DNA from: Vreelandella alkaliphila
GTDB lineage: Bacteria > Pseudomonadota > Gammaproteobacteria > Pseudomonadales > Halomonadaceae
NCBI RefSeq assembly: GCF_016107625.1
Contig: NZ_JABASV010000001.1
Span: 496,001-560,000 of the forward strand
Length of the DNA: 64,000 nt
Direction: 5' to 3'
Below the pieces are notes generated by a model. That model ran no database searches. It was not told where the DNA came from and saw only the letters and a list, made by a program, of their open reading frames with translations. Positions 19,535-28,952 of this stretch are shown here, piece after piece; the stretch's first letter is position 1, and every line of letters begins with the position of its first letter. The position numbers and the translations under genes are program-made.

Positions 19535-20973
19535 GGGTCATACTACGCATTTTAGGGCTACTGTTGATGCTATTTAGCCTCACCATGTTGCCACCCATGC
19601 TGATATCACTTTGGTTTCGCGACGGTGTTTGGCATGCTTTCATGAGCGGCATCGCCATTTCAGTGATAACTGGCTTACTGCTTTTCCTACCCAATCGCCG
19701 CGCCCACAAAGAGCTACGAATTCGCGACGGCTTCATTATTGCGGCGATGTTTTGGACCGTACTGGCACTCTTCGGCTCGCTACCACTGATGCTGTTTGGT
19801 GAAGGCTCGCTCGGTATCACCGATGCGGTATTTGAATCGTTTTCCGGGCTAACCACGACCGGTGCAACCGTCATTACTGGCATCGATTTTCTGCCAGAAT
19901 CCATCCTTTACTATCGCCAGCAGTTGCAGTGGTTAGGCGGCATGGGGATTGTAGTGTTAGCGGTGGCCATTTTGCCCACCTTGGGTGTTGGGGGAATGGC
20001 CCTGTACCGCACAGAAATTCCTGGCCCACTCAAGGATTCAAAGCTAACACCGCGAATTACCGAAACCGCCAAAGCGCTTTGGTACATCTACGCAACGCTA
20101 ACGCTGGCCTGTATGGTCGCTTACATGTTGGCGGGGATGAGCTGGTTCGATGCCTTGGGACACAGCTTTTCGACCGTCGCGATTGGCGGATTTTCGACCT
20201 ATGACGCCAGCATCGGCTACTTTGACAGTGCCGCCATTGAGCTGATTTGCGTTGGCTTTATGCTGATCTCAGCATTCAGCTTTAGCCTGCATTTTATTGC
20301 TTGGCGTGAAAAGCGCTTGCTGCACTACTTTCAGGACCCCGAAGCGCGCTTTTTAATGATATTTCTTGCTGGGTTAACCACGATCACCGTGATTACTTTG
20401 TGGCTCACGGACACCTACGACGATTTTGAAGGTCTGAGACACGCGCTGTTTGAAGTCGTCTCTGTCGCCACCACTGCGGGCTTTGCAGTTGCCGACTTTT
20501 CAGGCTGGCCGGGTGCGTTACCATTTCTGTTATTTGTCGCCGCGTTTGTAGGCGGTTGTTCCGGATCGACGGCGGGCGGCATGAAAGTAATCCGCATCAT
20601 TCTGATCTTGAAGCAGGGCATGCGTGAAGTCATGCGCCTTATTCACCCCAACGCAGTCATTGCCGTTAAAGTGGGCAAAGTTAGTGTTCCCGACAGCATC
20701 GCCCAGGCGGTATGGGGCTTTTTCTCAGCCTACGTCATGCTATTTTTCTTGATGCTAGTAGGCGTTATGGCAACAGGTGTTGACCAAGTTACCGCTTGGT
20801 CCACGGTTGGTTCTGCACTGAACAATTTAGGCCCAGCATTGGGCGAAGCTAGCAGCCATTACGGCGACTTGCCCAGCCTAGCCAAGTGGATTTTGGTGCT
20901 AGCGATGCTGCTGGGCCGCTTGGAAATTTTCACGGTACTCGTGCTATTTACACCCGCCTTCTGGCGTCGTTAA
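19525..20973 (+). CDS. trkH: Trk potassium transporter membrane subunit TrkH
   Basis: TrkH is the potassium-translocating channel subunit worked by TrkA. The 482-residue protein is very hydrophobic, with four membrane-pore-membrane repeats. Filter-like loops are visible: TTTGATVITG, STVAIGGFSTYDAS, ATTAGFAVAD and LNNLGPALG. The 482 residues match the E. coli length. There is no clear Shine-Dalgarno before the ATG, and the start sits in a duplicated 17-bp unit, so translation may depend on coupling to a short upstream frame. Confidence 0.95.
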   Translation: MSLRVILRILGLLLMLFSLTMLPPMLISLWFRDGVWHAFMSGIAISVITGLLLFLPNRRAHKELRIRDGFIIAAMFWTVLALFGSLPLMLFGEGSLGITDAVFESFSGLTTTGATVITGIDFLPESILYYRQQLQWLGGMGIVVLAVAILPTLGVGGMALYRTEIPGPLKDSKLTPRITETAKALWYIYATLTLACMVAYMLAGMSWFDALGHSFSTVAIGGFSTYDASIGYFDSAAIELICVGFMLISAFSFSLHFIAWREKRLLHYFQDPEARFLMIFLAGLTTITVITLWLTDTYDDFEGLRHALFEVVSVATTAGFAVADFSGWPGALPFLLFVAAFVGGCSGSTAGGMKVIRIILILKQGMREVMRLIHPNAVIAVKVGKVSVPDSIAQAVWGFFSAYVMLFFLMLVGVMATGVDQVTAWSTVGSALNNLGPALGEASSHYGDLPSLAKWILVLAMLLGRLEIFTVLVLFTPAFWRR

Positions 20974-21012
20974 ACACGTATCAATGCTTTCTATTCAAAT
21001 TGAGACACATTA

Positions 21013-22266
21013 ATGATCCATGACGATGCAACACCGCTGGCGCAAGAACCCAACGCGCAGCCTAAGACCAGCGGCCCGTTAAAAACCGTCACCGTTGGCG
21101 GCACCCGTTACACCCTGCTCGGCACCGCTCACGTCTCTGCCGAAAGTGCCGATGACGTTCGCCAATTAATCAACAGTGGCACTTTCGATGCCGTTGCCAT
21201 TGAGCTATGCGACGCACGTCATCACAGCATGGACAACCCCGATGCCATGGGGGAACAGGATCTTTTTCAGGTATTTAAACAGGGCAAAGCGGGCATGGTA
21301 GCGGCAAGTCTGGCGCTTGGTGCGTTTCAGCAACGGATTGCTGAGCAGTCAGGTATTCAGCCTGGCGCTGAAATGCGTGCAGCAGTAGAAGAGTGCCGTA
21401 CCCACAAGCTGCCTTTAATGTTGGTCGATCGTGACGTTGGCATTACATTAAAACGCATTTACCGCAATGTCCCTTGGTGGCAACGCTTCTCGCTATTTTC
21501 GGGGCTAATTGGCAGTGTCATGTCGCGCCAAGATGTTTCCAAAGAGGATATCGAAAAGCTCAAAGAAGGCGATATGCTGGAAGCCACTTTCAGCGAATTT
21601 GCTGCCGAATCAGAAGCACTCTATACCCCGCTTATTCGCGAACGCGACCGCTATATGGCACTGCGCTTAGCTGAAGAAGCACCACCTGGGCGCTACCAAA
21701 ACGTGTTAGTGGTGCTGGGTGCCGGGCATTTAAAAGGCACCGGAGAACACCTGGAAGCAGCGCTTCCTGAAAACCCTACCACTGAGCGTGAATCGCTGGA
21801 GGCAACGCCGCCACCGTCTAAACTCTGGAAAGCTGCCCCTTGGCTGATTACCGCGCTGGTTATCACCGGTTTTGTGATCGGCTTTTCGCGCAATACTGAG
21901 CTTGGCTGGCAGTTGGTCATTGAGTGGTTTTTAATCAATGGAATTTTATCCGGCGGCGCGACAATAGCGGCCCTTGCACACCCAGTGACGGTGATTGCCA
22001 CTTTCTTTGCCGCCCCACTGACCTCGCTTAACCCCACCATTGGTGCAGGCTTTGTCGCCGCGGGGGTCGAACTCTATATGCGCAAACCGAAGGTGCGCGA
22101 CTTTTCGACACTGCGCCATGATGTCACCGAGCTCAAAGGTTGGTGGAAAAACCGTGTCTCCCGTACGTTGCTGGTGTTTATTTTGGCAACATTAGGGTCT
22201 GCGGTGGGTACCTGGGTAGCAGGCTTTAGAATTGCCGGTGCACTGTTTGGTAGTGGCACTAGTTAG
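21013..22266 (+). CDS. TraB/PrgY-family membrane protein
   Basis: Members resemble Enterococcus TraB/PrgY, which limits pheromone activity, and are related to the TIKI/GumN protease fold; the bacterial role is mostly unknown. The N-terminal domain (about residues 25-250) has the GTAHVS motif, AIELC with the conserved glutamate, and VLGAGHLKG. The C-terminal third carries several membrane helices. It has 417 residues. It starts 39 bases after trkH, so they may be co-transcribed, and its stop abuts the stop of the convergent tapT gene with no gap. Confidence 0.85.
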   Translation: MIHDDATPLAQEPNAQPKTSGPLKTVTVGGTRYTLLGTAHVSAESADDVRQLINSGTFDAVAIELCDARHHSMDNPDAMGEQDLFQVFKQGKAGMVAASLALGAFQQRIAEQSGIQPGAEMRAAVEECRTHKLPLMLVDRDVGITLKRIYRNVPWWQRFSLFSGLIGSVMSRQDVSKEDIEKLKEGDMLEATFSEFAAESEALYTPLIRERDRYMALRLAEEAPPGRYQNVLVVLGAGHLKGTGEHLEAALPENPTTERESLEATPPPSKLWKAAPWLITALVITGFVIGFSRNTELGWQLVIEWFLINGILSGGATIAALAHPVTVIATFFAAPLTSLNPTIGAGFVAAGVELYMRKPKVRDFSTLRHDVTELKGWWKNRVSRTLLVFILATLGSAVGTWVAGFRIAGALFGSGTS

Positions 22267-23040
22267 TTAAGCATTTGCCTCAGTTTGTCGATCTAACAGC
22301 CGCTGCATGGCAGCGGTTGGTTCAGCAATTTTGCGATAGTAACGGCTCTCGGCATAGCTATCGTTAAATACATCAAAGTAATCGTCTAGCACATCAGCGG
22401 CATTTTCATCACCACTTTGGCGCAGCAGTTCAATGGCAACCTCTGCCGTACACAGGTGCGCTTTTGAGGCGGGTTTGCGTAGCCGGTAGCGTGTTTCCCG
22501 CTCAGTGCGCAGCGGCAGTACCGGCAGCGTATCCAGATAAGGGCTCTTGCGGAACATTCGTCGCGCTTGGCGCCAAGTGCCATCTAAAATCACAAATACC
22601 GGAATACGCGCCTGCTGCTTCACAGCGTGCACGGCATTAATATCCACCACACGGTCTGCGTAGTCGGGCTGGTCATCTGGGAAGATCACAAAAGGCGCGT
22701 AGCGCGGATCTTCAAGCAGCGCGGCTAACTCTTCGTCCGGCGCGGTGCGATACCAGGTAAACACTTTGGTTTGCGTCAGCACATCACCAATTAACCGCCC
22801 GGTATTGGTCGGCTTGTAGTGTTCTATAGAGTGGGTCAACAGCCATACCTGGGCGGTGCTATCTGCTTTCACCTGATAAGGGCACAGACAGTTGAGCTCA
22901 GGAAGATTGCACCCTTCGCAGCGAGTGACAAAACTGCCCCGTGCTTTAAATTCACGCCGAGGTGGGCGCGGATGCCCCGTAGCAGGGTCGAAGTCAGTCA
23001 ATGAAGAAGACTCAGGGGGCTGTGACGTAGCGTCAGACAT
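22267..23040 (-). CDS. tapT: DTW-domain tRNA-uridine aminocarboxypropyltransferase
   Basis: DTW proteins such as E. coli TapT (YfiP) transfer the acp group from SAM to U47 of tRNA, giving acp3U. The 257-residue protein has the N-terminal cysteine cluster CEGCNLPELNCLCP, which probably binds zinc, then LTHSIEHYKPTNTGRL and the signature LDGTWRQARRMF. TapT and the related TSR3 enzymes share this core. Tandem repeats and the biotin-operon promoter lie in the upstream gap shared with bioB. Confidence 0.88.
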   Translation of the reverse strand: MSDATSQPPESSSLTDFDPATGHPRPPRREFKARGSFVTRCEGCNLPELNCLCPYQVKADSTAQVWLLTHSIEHYKPTNTGRLIGDVLTQTKVFTWYRTAPDEELAALLEDPRYAPFVIFPDDQPDYADRVVDINAVHAVKQQARIPVFVILDGTWRQARRMFRKSPYLDTLPVLPLRTERETRYRLRKPASKAHLCTAEVAIELLRQSGDENAADVLDDYFDVFNDSYAESRYYRKIAEPTAAMQRLLDRQTEANA

Positions 23041-23054
23041 CCGCGCTCCAATTT

Positions 23055-23110
23055 ATAAAGGGCGATTAATAAAGGGCGATTAACAAAAGACGGTTAACAA
23101 AGGGCGCCGA
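23055..23110 (-). repeat. Tandem repeat, 14 bp x 4, upstream of tapT
   Basis: Copies are ATAAAGGGCGATTA twice without change, then ACAAAAGACGGTTA and ACAAAGGGCGCCGA, in exact 14-base register. It fills the leader region of tapT, in the divergent gap with bioB. Confidence 0.8.
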
Positions 23111-23162
23111 GTATAAAGCAGCCCGGCCACCATGACGAACCCCTGCTCTCTAAAACCGCTCG

Positions 23163-23194
23163 TAGTAAACCAGAACACTCTGAACAGTTGACAC
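23163..23194 (+). promoter_or_regulatory. Candidate BirA biotin-repressor operator
   Basis: TAGTAAACC (23163-23171) and AGTTGACAC (23186-23194) are separated by 14 bases. The known BirA box is TTGTAAACC, a spacer of about 14-16, then GGTTTACAA. The left half matches eight of nine positions and the right half most of its core. It overlaps the bioB -35 element, so bound BirA-biotinyl-AMP would block transcription of bioBFHCDA. Confidence 0.6.
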
Positions 23195-23217
23195 CAAAAG
23201 CGTAACGCCGCTAGAGT
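23188..23217 (+). promoter_or_regulatory. Candidate bioB promoter
   Basis: A perfect TTGACA (23188-23193) and TAGAGT (23212-23217, four of six) with an 18-base spacer. It overlaps the right half of the BirA-like operator. Confidence 0.5.
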
Positions 23218-23250
23218 CTCGTCAACTTTCAAAAGAAAAAAGGTTTACCC

Positions 23251-24327
23251 GTGACCGCCACCGCTTTCAATGCCGCCGCCCCGCGCCACGACTGGACGCT
23301 GGACGAAATTAATGCGCTGTTCGCGCTGCCCTTCAACGACCTGTTATTTAAAGCTCAGCAAGTGCATCGCGCCCACTTTGATGCTAACGCGGTGCAGGTT
23401 TCTACCCTGCTGTCGATTAAAACGGGGGCTTGCCCAGAAGACTGCAAATATTGCCCGCAGTCTGGTCACTACAATACCCAGCTCGAAAAAGAGAAGCTGC
23501 TGGAAATCGAAAAAGTCGTTGCCCAGGCCAAGGCCGCCAAGGAGGCCGGCGCTAGCCGTTTCTGTATGGGCGCGGCATGGCGCAGCCCGCGGGACAAAGA
23601 TTTACTGCTGGTCGAAGAGATGGTTCGCCAAGTAAAAGCGCTGGGACTGGAAACCTGCATGACGCTAGGTATGGTCGACGGTGATCAAGCCAACCGCTTG
23701 GCAGCTGCGGGGTTGGATTACTACAACCATAACCTGGATACCTCCCCCGACTTTTACGCTGAAATCATCACTACCCGTACCTTCAGCGACCGCCTAGACA
23801 CCCTGGCCACCGTGCGTGAAGCGGGCATGAAAGTATGCTCCGGCGGCATTTTAGGCATGGGCGAAGGCGCGCAAGACCGCAGCGCGCTGTTACAGCAGTT
23901 GGCGAAGCTGTCACCGCACCCAGAATCCGTGCCTATCAATATGCTGGTTAAGGTACCGGGCACTCCGCTGGAGAACGTCGAAGACTTGGACCCACTTGAG
24001 TTTATCCGCGCCGTAGCGGTGGCGCGGATTATGATGCCGCAAAGCCATGTGCGGCTTTCCGCTGGCCGCGAGCAGATGAGTGAGTCGACTCAAGCACTGG
24101 CATTTCTGGCGGGGGCCAACTCGATCTTCTACGGCGACAAACTGCTCACCACCGGCAATCCTCAGGCAGACCGCGACCGCGCGCTATTTGCAAAATTAGG
24201 CCTGCACCCTGAACGCCGTAATACCTGCGAAGATGAAGCCACTCACACCGAGCGACTCACCCAACAAGCTCAGCAGCGCGCCCAGGCAGAGCGGGCAGCA
24301 GCACTGGCGGTAGATGCCAGTGTCTGA
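23251..24327 (+). CDS. bioB: Biotin synthase
   Basis: BioB is the radical-SAM enzyme that inserts sulfur into dethiobiotin. The SAM cluster ligands are C61, C65 and C68 in [29 protein letters not shown] and the C-terminal [13 protein letters not shown] segments match the family. It has 358 residues from GTG 23251, with AAAGG upstream. It heads an operon in which nearly every gene overlaps the next, and bioF starts inside its last codons. Confidence 0.97.
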   Translation: MTATAFNAAAPRHDWTLDEINALFALPFNDLLFKAQQVHRAHFDANAVQVSTLLSIKTGACPEDCKYCPQSGHYNTQLEKEKLLEIEKVVAQAKAAKEAGASRFCMGAAWRSPRDKDLLLVEEMVRQVKALGLETCMTLGMVDGDQANRLAAAGLDYYNHNLDTSPDFYAEIITTRTFSDRLDTLATVREAGMKVCSGGILGMGEGAQDRSALLQQLAKLSPHPESVPINMLVKVPGTPLENVEDLDPLEFIRAVAVARIMMPQSHVRLSAGREQMSESTQALAFLAGANSIFYGDKLLTTGNPQADRDRALFAKLGLHPERRNTCEDEATHTERLTQQAQQRAQAERAAALAVDASV

Positions 24328-25468
24328 AGCGTGGCTGCAGCGCCTAGCCAGTGCCCGTCAGCAGCGTGTCGATCACCAGCGCTGGCGACACCGCCAGGTG
24401 AATACCCTTGGCACGCTGGACTTTGCCGGCAATGACTATCTCGGGTTGGCTCATAATCCACGTGTACAAGCTGCCCAGGCAGAGGGTGCGCGCCGCTTTG
24501 GCGCAGGCGCGGGCGCGTCGCACTTGGTCAGCGGCCACTTGGAAGTCCACGACGCACTGGAAGACGCCCTGGCCGAGTGGACCGGACGGCAGCGTGCACT
24601 GCTGTTTTCCACCGGCTATATGGCTAACCTTGGCGTGTTGCAGGCGCTCGCCGACTCAAATACCGCTATTTTTCAAGACCGTTTAAATCATGCCTCGCTG
24701 TTAGATGGCGCAGTGTTAAGCGGCGCTCGCTCGCGACGCTTTCATCACCGCGATAGCGCTGATCTTGAACGTCTGTTGGCGCGCAGTTCCGCCCCCCATA
24801 AGCTGGTGGTCAGCGACGGCGTGTTCAGCATGGATGGCGACGTTGCCGATATTGCCACCCTTGCCCACGTCAGCCAGCAACACAACGCCTGGCTAATGAT
24901 CGATGATGCTCACGGTCTGGGCGTGTTAGGCGCTAACGGCAGCGGCTGTGTGGAAGGTTTCGATAGCCAAGCGGTGCCTATTTTGGTGGGTACACTGGGC
25001 AAAGCACTGGGCACCGCTGGCGCGTTTGTGGCCGGTGACGCGGCGCTGATTGAGCACCTCATCCAGTTTGCTCGCAGCTATATCTATACCACGGCCCAGC
25101 CCCCCAGCATTGCCGCAGCGACCCTGGAAGCGCTGGCTATCGTGCAGCGCGAACCCGAACATCGCCAGCGGCTCCAGCGCCATATCAGCTACTTCCGCCA
25201 GCAGGCCCAGGCGCTAGGGCTGCCCCTTGCCGACTCTCATACGCCTATTCAACCGCTGCTACTCGGCAACGAGCCACGCACCATGGCTTGGGCGGCTAAG
25301 CTCGCCCAACGGGGCATTCACGTCGGGGCGATTCGTCCACCCACGGTACCCAATGGTGCTGCACGACTGCGCATTACGCTGAGTGCCCGCCACAAACCAG
25401 AGGATATTGATCGGCTTATTGAAGGGCTGAGTGCCTGTCAGCGAGAGGAAGCAGCATGTCCCGCCTAG
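24314..25468 (+). CDS. bioF: 8-amino-7-oxononanoate synthase
   Basis: BioF condenses pimeloyl-ACP (or CoA) with alanine using [16 protein letters not shown] at the N-terminus, [10 protein letters not shown], and the PLP lysine K230 in [11 protein letters not shown] are all present. The protein has 384 residues. The ATG lies 14 bases inside the end of bioB, which suggests coupling. Confidence 0.97.
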   Translation: MPVSEAWLQRLASARQQRVDHQRWRHRQVNTLGTLDFAGNDYLGLAHNPRVQAAQAEGARRFGAGAGASHLVSGHLEVHDALEDALAEWTGRQRALLFSTGYMANLGVLQALADSNTAIFQDRLNHASLLDGAVLSGARSRRFHHRDSADLERLLARSSAPHKLVVSDGVFSMDGDVADIATLAHVSQQHNAWLMIDDAHGLGVLGANGSGCVEGFDSQAVPILVGTLGKALGTAGAFVAGDAALIEHLIQFARSYIYTTAQPPSIAAATLEALAIVQREPEHRQRLQRHISYFRQQAQALGLPLADSHTPIQPLLLGNEPRTMAWAAKLAQRGIHVGAIRPPTVPNGAARLRITLSARHKPEDIDRLIEGLSACQREEAACPA

Positions 25469-26193
25469 ACGCCCCTCAACGTCTGGTGCTGCTGTCGGGC
25501 TGGGGGATCGATCAGCGCATCTGGCAGCCGCTGGACACCTACTGGCCTGCCCATACTGAGGTACACACGGTGGACTGGCCGGGCTATGGCGATACCCCTG
25601 CCCTGGCTGAACCGGCCACCCTTGATACCCTTGCCAGCGCCATGGCCGACAAACTCCCCAGTAACGCTGTGTGGGTTGGCTGGTCACTGGGCGGGCTGTT
25701 AGCCAGCGCACTGCTCGATAAGCTGCCTGCGCCACGCGGCATGGTACTGATTGGCACAGGCGGGCAATTTTGTAGCGATGACGGCGTGAGCAAAGCCGAG
25801 CTTGCCAGCTTTCAGCGCGCCTTTAGCCGCGACCCCGACGCCACCTGGCGGCATTTCTTACGCTGGCAAACCCAAGGCGAACCTAACGCTCGCCACGCCC
25901 ACCAGCAGCTACGTGCCATGTTGGGTGACACCCCCAGCGCCACGGCAAGCACGCTGTCCCAAGGGCTCCACTGGCTTGCCACTCTGGATAACACCCAGCG
26001 TTTGCAAGAGGCGCCCTGTCCGGTCATTCAACTCGTTGGCGAGCACGATCCGTTAGTAGCTTCCAGCACCCGCGCTCAGGCAATCAACCTTGCCCACGCG
26101 GGGCACTGTCCAATGCTTTCCCAACCTGCTCAACTAGTCGCGACCATCGCTTCCCAGGCCGCACTGGTCGCCAAGGAGCACGTATGTACCTAA
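25456..26193 (+). CDS. bioH: Pimeloyl-ACP methyl ester esterase BioH
   Basis: BioH frees pimeloyl-ACP from its methyl ester, ending the BioC-BioH pimelate route. It is a 245-residue alpha/beta hydrolase with oxyanion segment LLSGWGIDQRIW, nucleophile S77 in GWSLGG, the acid in VGEHDPL, and the histidine in HAGHCPML. It overlaps the ends of bioF and bioC. The bioH position inside the operon is usual for Pseudomonas and relatives. Confidence 0.94.
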   Translation: MSRLDAPQRLVLLSGWGIDQRIWQPLDTYWPAHTEVHTVDWPGYGDTPALAEPATLDTLASAMADKLPSNAVWVGWSLGGLLASALLDKLPAPRGMVLIGTGGQFCSDDGVSKAELASFQRAFSRDPDATWRHFLRWQTQGEPNARHAHQQLRAMLGDTPSATASTLSQGLHWLATLDNTQRLQEAPCPVIQLVGEHDPLVASSTRAQAINLAHAGHCPMLSQPAQLVATIASQAALVAKEHVCT

Positions 26194-26957
26194 CGGCAAC
26201 GCCAAACTGGCAGGCAAAAGTCGCCCACGCTTTTTCTCGCGCGGCACCCCGCTACGATGCGCTGGCCAGCGCTCAGCGACAGATAGGGGAAACGCTCTGG
26301 TCATCGCTTCCGCCTAGTGCCGACAACATACTCGACCTTGGCTGTGGTACCGGCGTCTGGACACAGCGACTAGCCACTCAATTTCCCCATGCCAACGTCA
26401 CTGGGCTGGATATTGCCCCAGGCATGCTCGCCCATGCCCAGGCGCGCTATGGCCATCATATTCGTTGGCAGCAAGGCGATGCCGCTGCACTGCCTTTTGA
26501 GCGCGGAACTTTTGATCTGATATTTTCCAACCTTGCCATCCAGTGGTGCCGCGATATCGATGCGGTTATGCGCGAGCTTCAACGAGTGCTGTCCCCTGGC
26601 GGCCAAGTGCATCTCACGACACTCTTACCCGGCACGTTGGCAGAAGTCGCCTCTGCTTGGCAGCGCCCGGAGGCATTACTGCAAACGCCGAATGCCCAAG
26701 CGCTTGAACGCGCCGTTGCCTTAAGCGGCTTAACGCTGGTTGATCGCATTACCGAGTGGCGGCGGTTTTACTACCCCGATCTCACTGCCGTCATGGACTC
26801 AATTAAGGGAGTAGGCGCCCAGGTGGCGCGGCCCAAGGCACGTCTTACTCGCCGAGACCTGGTCGCCGCCCGCCAGCGTTTTGAAACGCTACGTGAACCC
26901 CAAGGGCTCCCCGTTAGCTACCACTGCATCACCCTGCACCTGGAAAAATCACCATGA
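26184..26957 (+). CDS. bioC: Malonyl-ACP O-methyltransferase BioC
   Basis: BioC methylates malonyl-ACP so that it can enter fatty-acid synthesis as a pimelate primer. This class I SAM methyltransferase has 257 residues, with FSRAAPRYDALA at the N-terminus and the SAM motif LDLGCGTGVWT, followed by FDLIFSNLAIQWC, a family hallmark. It overlaps bioH and bioD. Confidence 0.95.
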   Translation: MYLTATPNWQAKVAHAFSRAAPRYDALASAQRQIGETLWSSLPPSADNILDLGCGTGVWTQRLATQFPHANVTGLDIAPGMLAHAQARYGHHIRWQQGDAAALPFERGTFDLIFSNLAIQWCRDIDAVMRELQRVLSPGGQVHLTTLLPGTLAEVASAWQRPEALLQTPNAQALERAVALSGLTLVDRITEWRRFYYPDLTAVMDSIKGVGAQVARPKARLTRRDLVAARQRFETLREPQGLPVSYHCITLHLEKSP

Positions 26958-27679
26958 CCGTCTATTTCGTGACCGGCACCGATACCGATGCAGGTAAGAC
27001 CCTGGCCACCAGCGCACTGCTATGCGCTGCCAAACAGCAGCAGCTCAGCACGCTGGGGCTTAAGCCGATTGCCTCTGGCAGCCACATCACGGCGGATGGG
27101 CTGCGCAATAGCGACGCCTTGGCGCTACAACAACAGAGCGCTCCCCCCGTCGATTACACCACCGTTAACCCGTGGGCGTTTGCGCCCGCTATTGCGCCGC
27201 ACCTGGCCGCCAGCGAGGCGGGGTGCGCTCTTAACGTCAATAGTGTAGTGGCCTCGCTTACCGCCACCCTAAACGACATGCCGCGCGATTTAACGCTCAT
27301 CGAAGGCGCTGGCGGCTGGCGTGTGCCACTCAATGAGCACAACGACTTTTCCGATATACCGCGGATGATGCAGCTGCCCGTTATTCTGGTCGTGGGACTA
27401 AAGCTTGGCTGTCTTAATCATGCGCGGCTTACCGCGGAGGTCATCGCTGCCGATGGCCTAACCCTTGCGGGTTGGGTCGGCAGTGTGGTGGACCCTGAGT
27501 TCGCCGCTGATACAGCGCGCTTTGAGTCCAATATCGCGCTTCTTAAAAACGCCCTTAACGTGCCATGTCTAGGCATTATTCCTCATTTAGCCACCGCCGA
27601 TGCCACCCATGCGCGCCACGCGCTTTCACTATCTGCACTGCTCAACACTTCAGTTTTGAATCAGGAAGCCGCTTTATGA
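26954..27679 (+). CDS. bioD: Dethiobiotin synthetase
   Basis: BioD closes the ureido ring of dethiobiotin using ATP and CO2. The P-loop GTDTDAGKT is at residues 8-16, and EGAGGWRVPL and GLKLGCLNHA are typical. The protein has 241 residues. Its start overlaps the bioC stop, and its stop overlaps the bioA start, both as ATGA. Confidence 0.96.
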   Translation: MTVYFVTGTDTDAGKTLATSALLCAAKQQQLSTLGLKPIASGSHITADGLRNSDALALQQQSAPPVDYTTVNPWAFAPAIAPHLAASEAGCALNVNSVVASLTATLNDMPRDLTLIEGAGGWRVPLNEHNDFSDIPRMMQLPVILVVGLKLGCLNHARLTAEVIAADGLTLAGWVGSVVDPEFAADTARFESNIALLKNALNVPCLGIIPHLATADATHARHALSLSALLNTSVLNQEAAL

Positions 27680-28947
27680 GTTCTCCCGTTTGGCACCCTT
27701 ACGCCCACCTCAAAACACAAGCACCCGCCCCTAAAGTGGTCGGCGGCAGCGGTAGCCATTTCACCCTGGAAAGCGGCGAGCAACTGCTCGACGCGACCTG
27801 CTCCTGGTGGTGCATGATTCATGGCTATGGCCATCCACGTTTAGTCGCGGCCATTCGTGAACAGGCAGGCGAGCTATGCCATGTAATGCTAGGTGGCCTC
27901 ACCCATGATCCCGCCGACCAGCTTGCTCGGGAGCTCGTGCGCATCACCCCTGACGGCCTTAATCACGTGTTTTACTCCGACAGCGGTTCAGTCGGGATGG
28001 AAGTGGCGATGAAAATGGCCCTGCAGTACCAGGTGCTCATCGGCCACCCCGAAAAGTGCAAGATGCTTTCGTTAATGAAGGCCTACCATGGCGACACCAC
28101 CGGCTGTATGGCGGTATGCGACCCTGAAGAGGGCATGCATAGCCTGTTCGCCAGCCTGCTGCCCCAACACCACTTCGCCCCCGCGCCCACCGCACCGTTT
28201 AACGCCACACCGGAGCAGGTAGCCGACGATTTAGCGGCGCTGCGCGACGTATTGGCGAGCCATCACCATGAGATTGCTGCCCTGCTGATGGAGCCGTTGT
28301 TACAGGCAGCAGGCGGGCTGAATATGACCTCGCCTGACTACCTGCGCGGCGCACGGGCGCTATGCGATGAGTTTGGCGTGCTGCTAATTTTTGATGAAGT
28401 AGCCACCGGCTTTGGCCGCACTGGCAAGCTGTTTGCCGCCAATCACGCTGACGTAACACCGGATATTATGGTGCTCTCAAAAGGATTAACCGGCGGCTAT
28501 CTAGGCCATGCAGCGACCCTGGCCAGCGACCGTGTTCACGATGCGTTTGTTGGCGACAGCGCCCACCATGCCTTTATGCACGGCCCGACATTTATGGGCA
28601 ACCCGCTGGCCTGCCGTGTCGCGCTGGAAAGCCTGCGCGTGTTTGAAGAGGAGCACTACCTGGACAAGATTGCGGCACTCAGCCAACAGCTTAGCCGAGC
28701 GTTAATTGACGACTCCGCGCTGAACGCCCACCCAGACGTGGCCGATGTGCGAGTGCTGGGTGCCACCGCAGTGATTGAAGCGCACTCCGCCGAGACGCTG
28801 AAAGGTGTCGGGCAGTTCGCCCGCGAGCGAGGTGTGTGGCTGCGCCCAATCGGCCGCTGGCTTTACACCATGCCCGCTTATATCGCTACCGACGCCGACA
28901 TCACTCAGATTACCGACGTAATGAAAGCATGGTTTTTGAAGCGATAG
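27676..28947 (+). CDS. bioA: Adenosylmethionine-8-amino-7-oxononanoate aminotransferase
   Basis: BioA transfers the amino group of SAM to KAPA, giving DAPA. The start is ATG 27676, coupled to the bioD stop; a longer upstream frame overlaps bioD and is not used. WHPYAHL, SWWCMIHGYGHP, YSDSGSVGMEVAMKMA, FDEVATGFGRTG and the PLP lysine K269 in LSKGLTGGYL are present. It has 423 residues. It ends the bioBFHCDA operon, five bases from the end of the convergent sirtuin gene. In many species bioA lies apart from bioB, so having all six together is notable. Confidence 0.97.
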   Translation: MSSPVWHPYAHLKTQAPAPKVVGGSGSHFTLESGEQLLDATCSWWCMIHGYGHPRLVAAIREQAGELCHVMLGGLTHDPADQLARELVRITPDGLNHVFYSDSGSVGMEVAMKMALQYQVLIGHPEKCKMLSLMKAYHGDTTGCMAVCDPEEGMHSLFASLLPQHHFAPAPTAPFNATPEQVADDLAALRDVLASHHHEIAALLMEPLLQAAGGLNMTSPDYLRGARALCDEFGVLLIFDEVATGFGRTGKLFAANHADVTPDIMVLSKGLTGGYLGHAATLASDRVHDAFVGDSAHHAFMHGPTFMGNPLACRVALESLRVFEEEHYLDKIAALSQQLSRALIDDSALNAHPDVADVRVLGATAVIEAHSAETLKGVGQFARERGVWLRPIGRWLYTMPAYIATDADITQITDVMKAWFLKR

Positions 28948-28952
28948 ACAGT

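Noticed and set aside
23055-23110. Tandem repeats considered as a CRISPR array
   Set aside because: Units are 12-19 bp and directly adjacent, with no unique spacers, no leader and no cas genes nearby.
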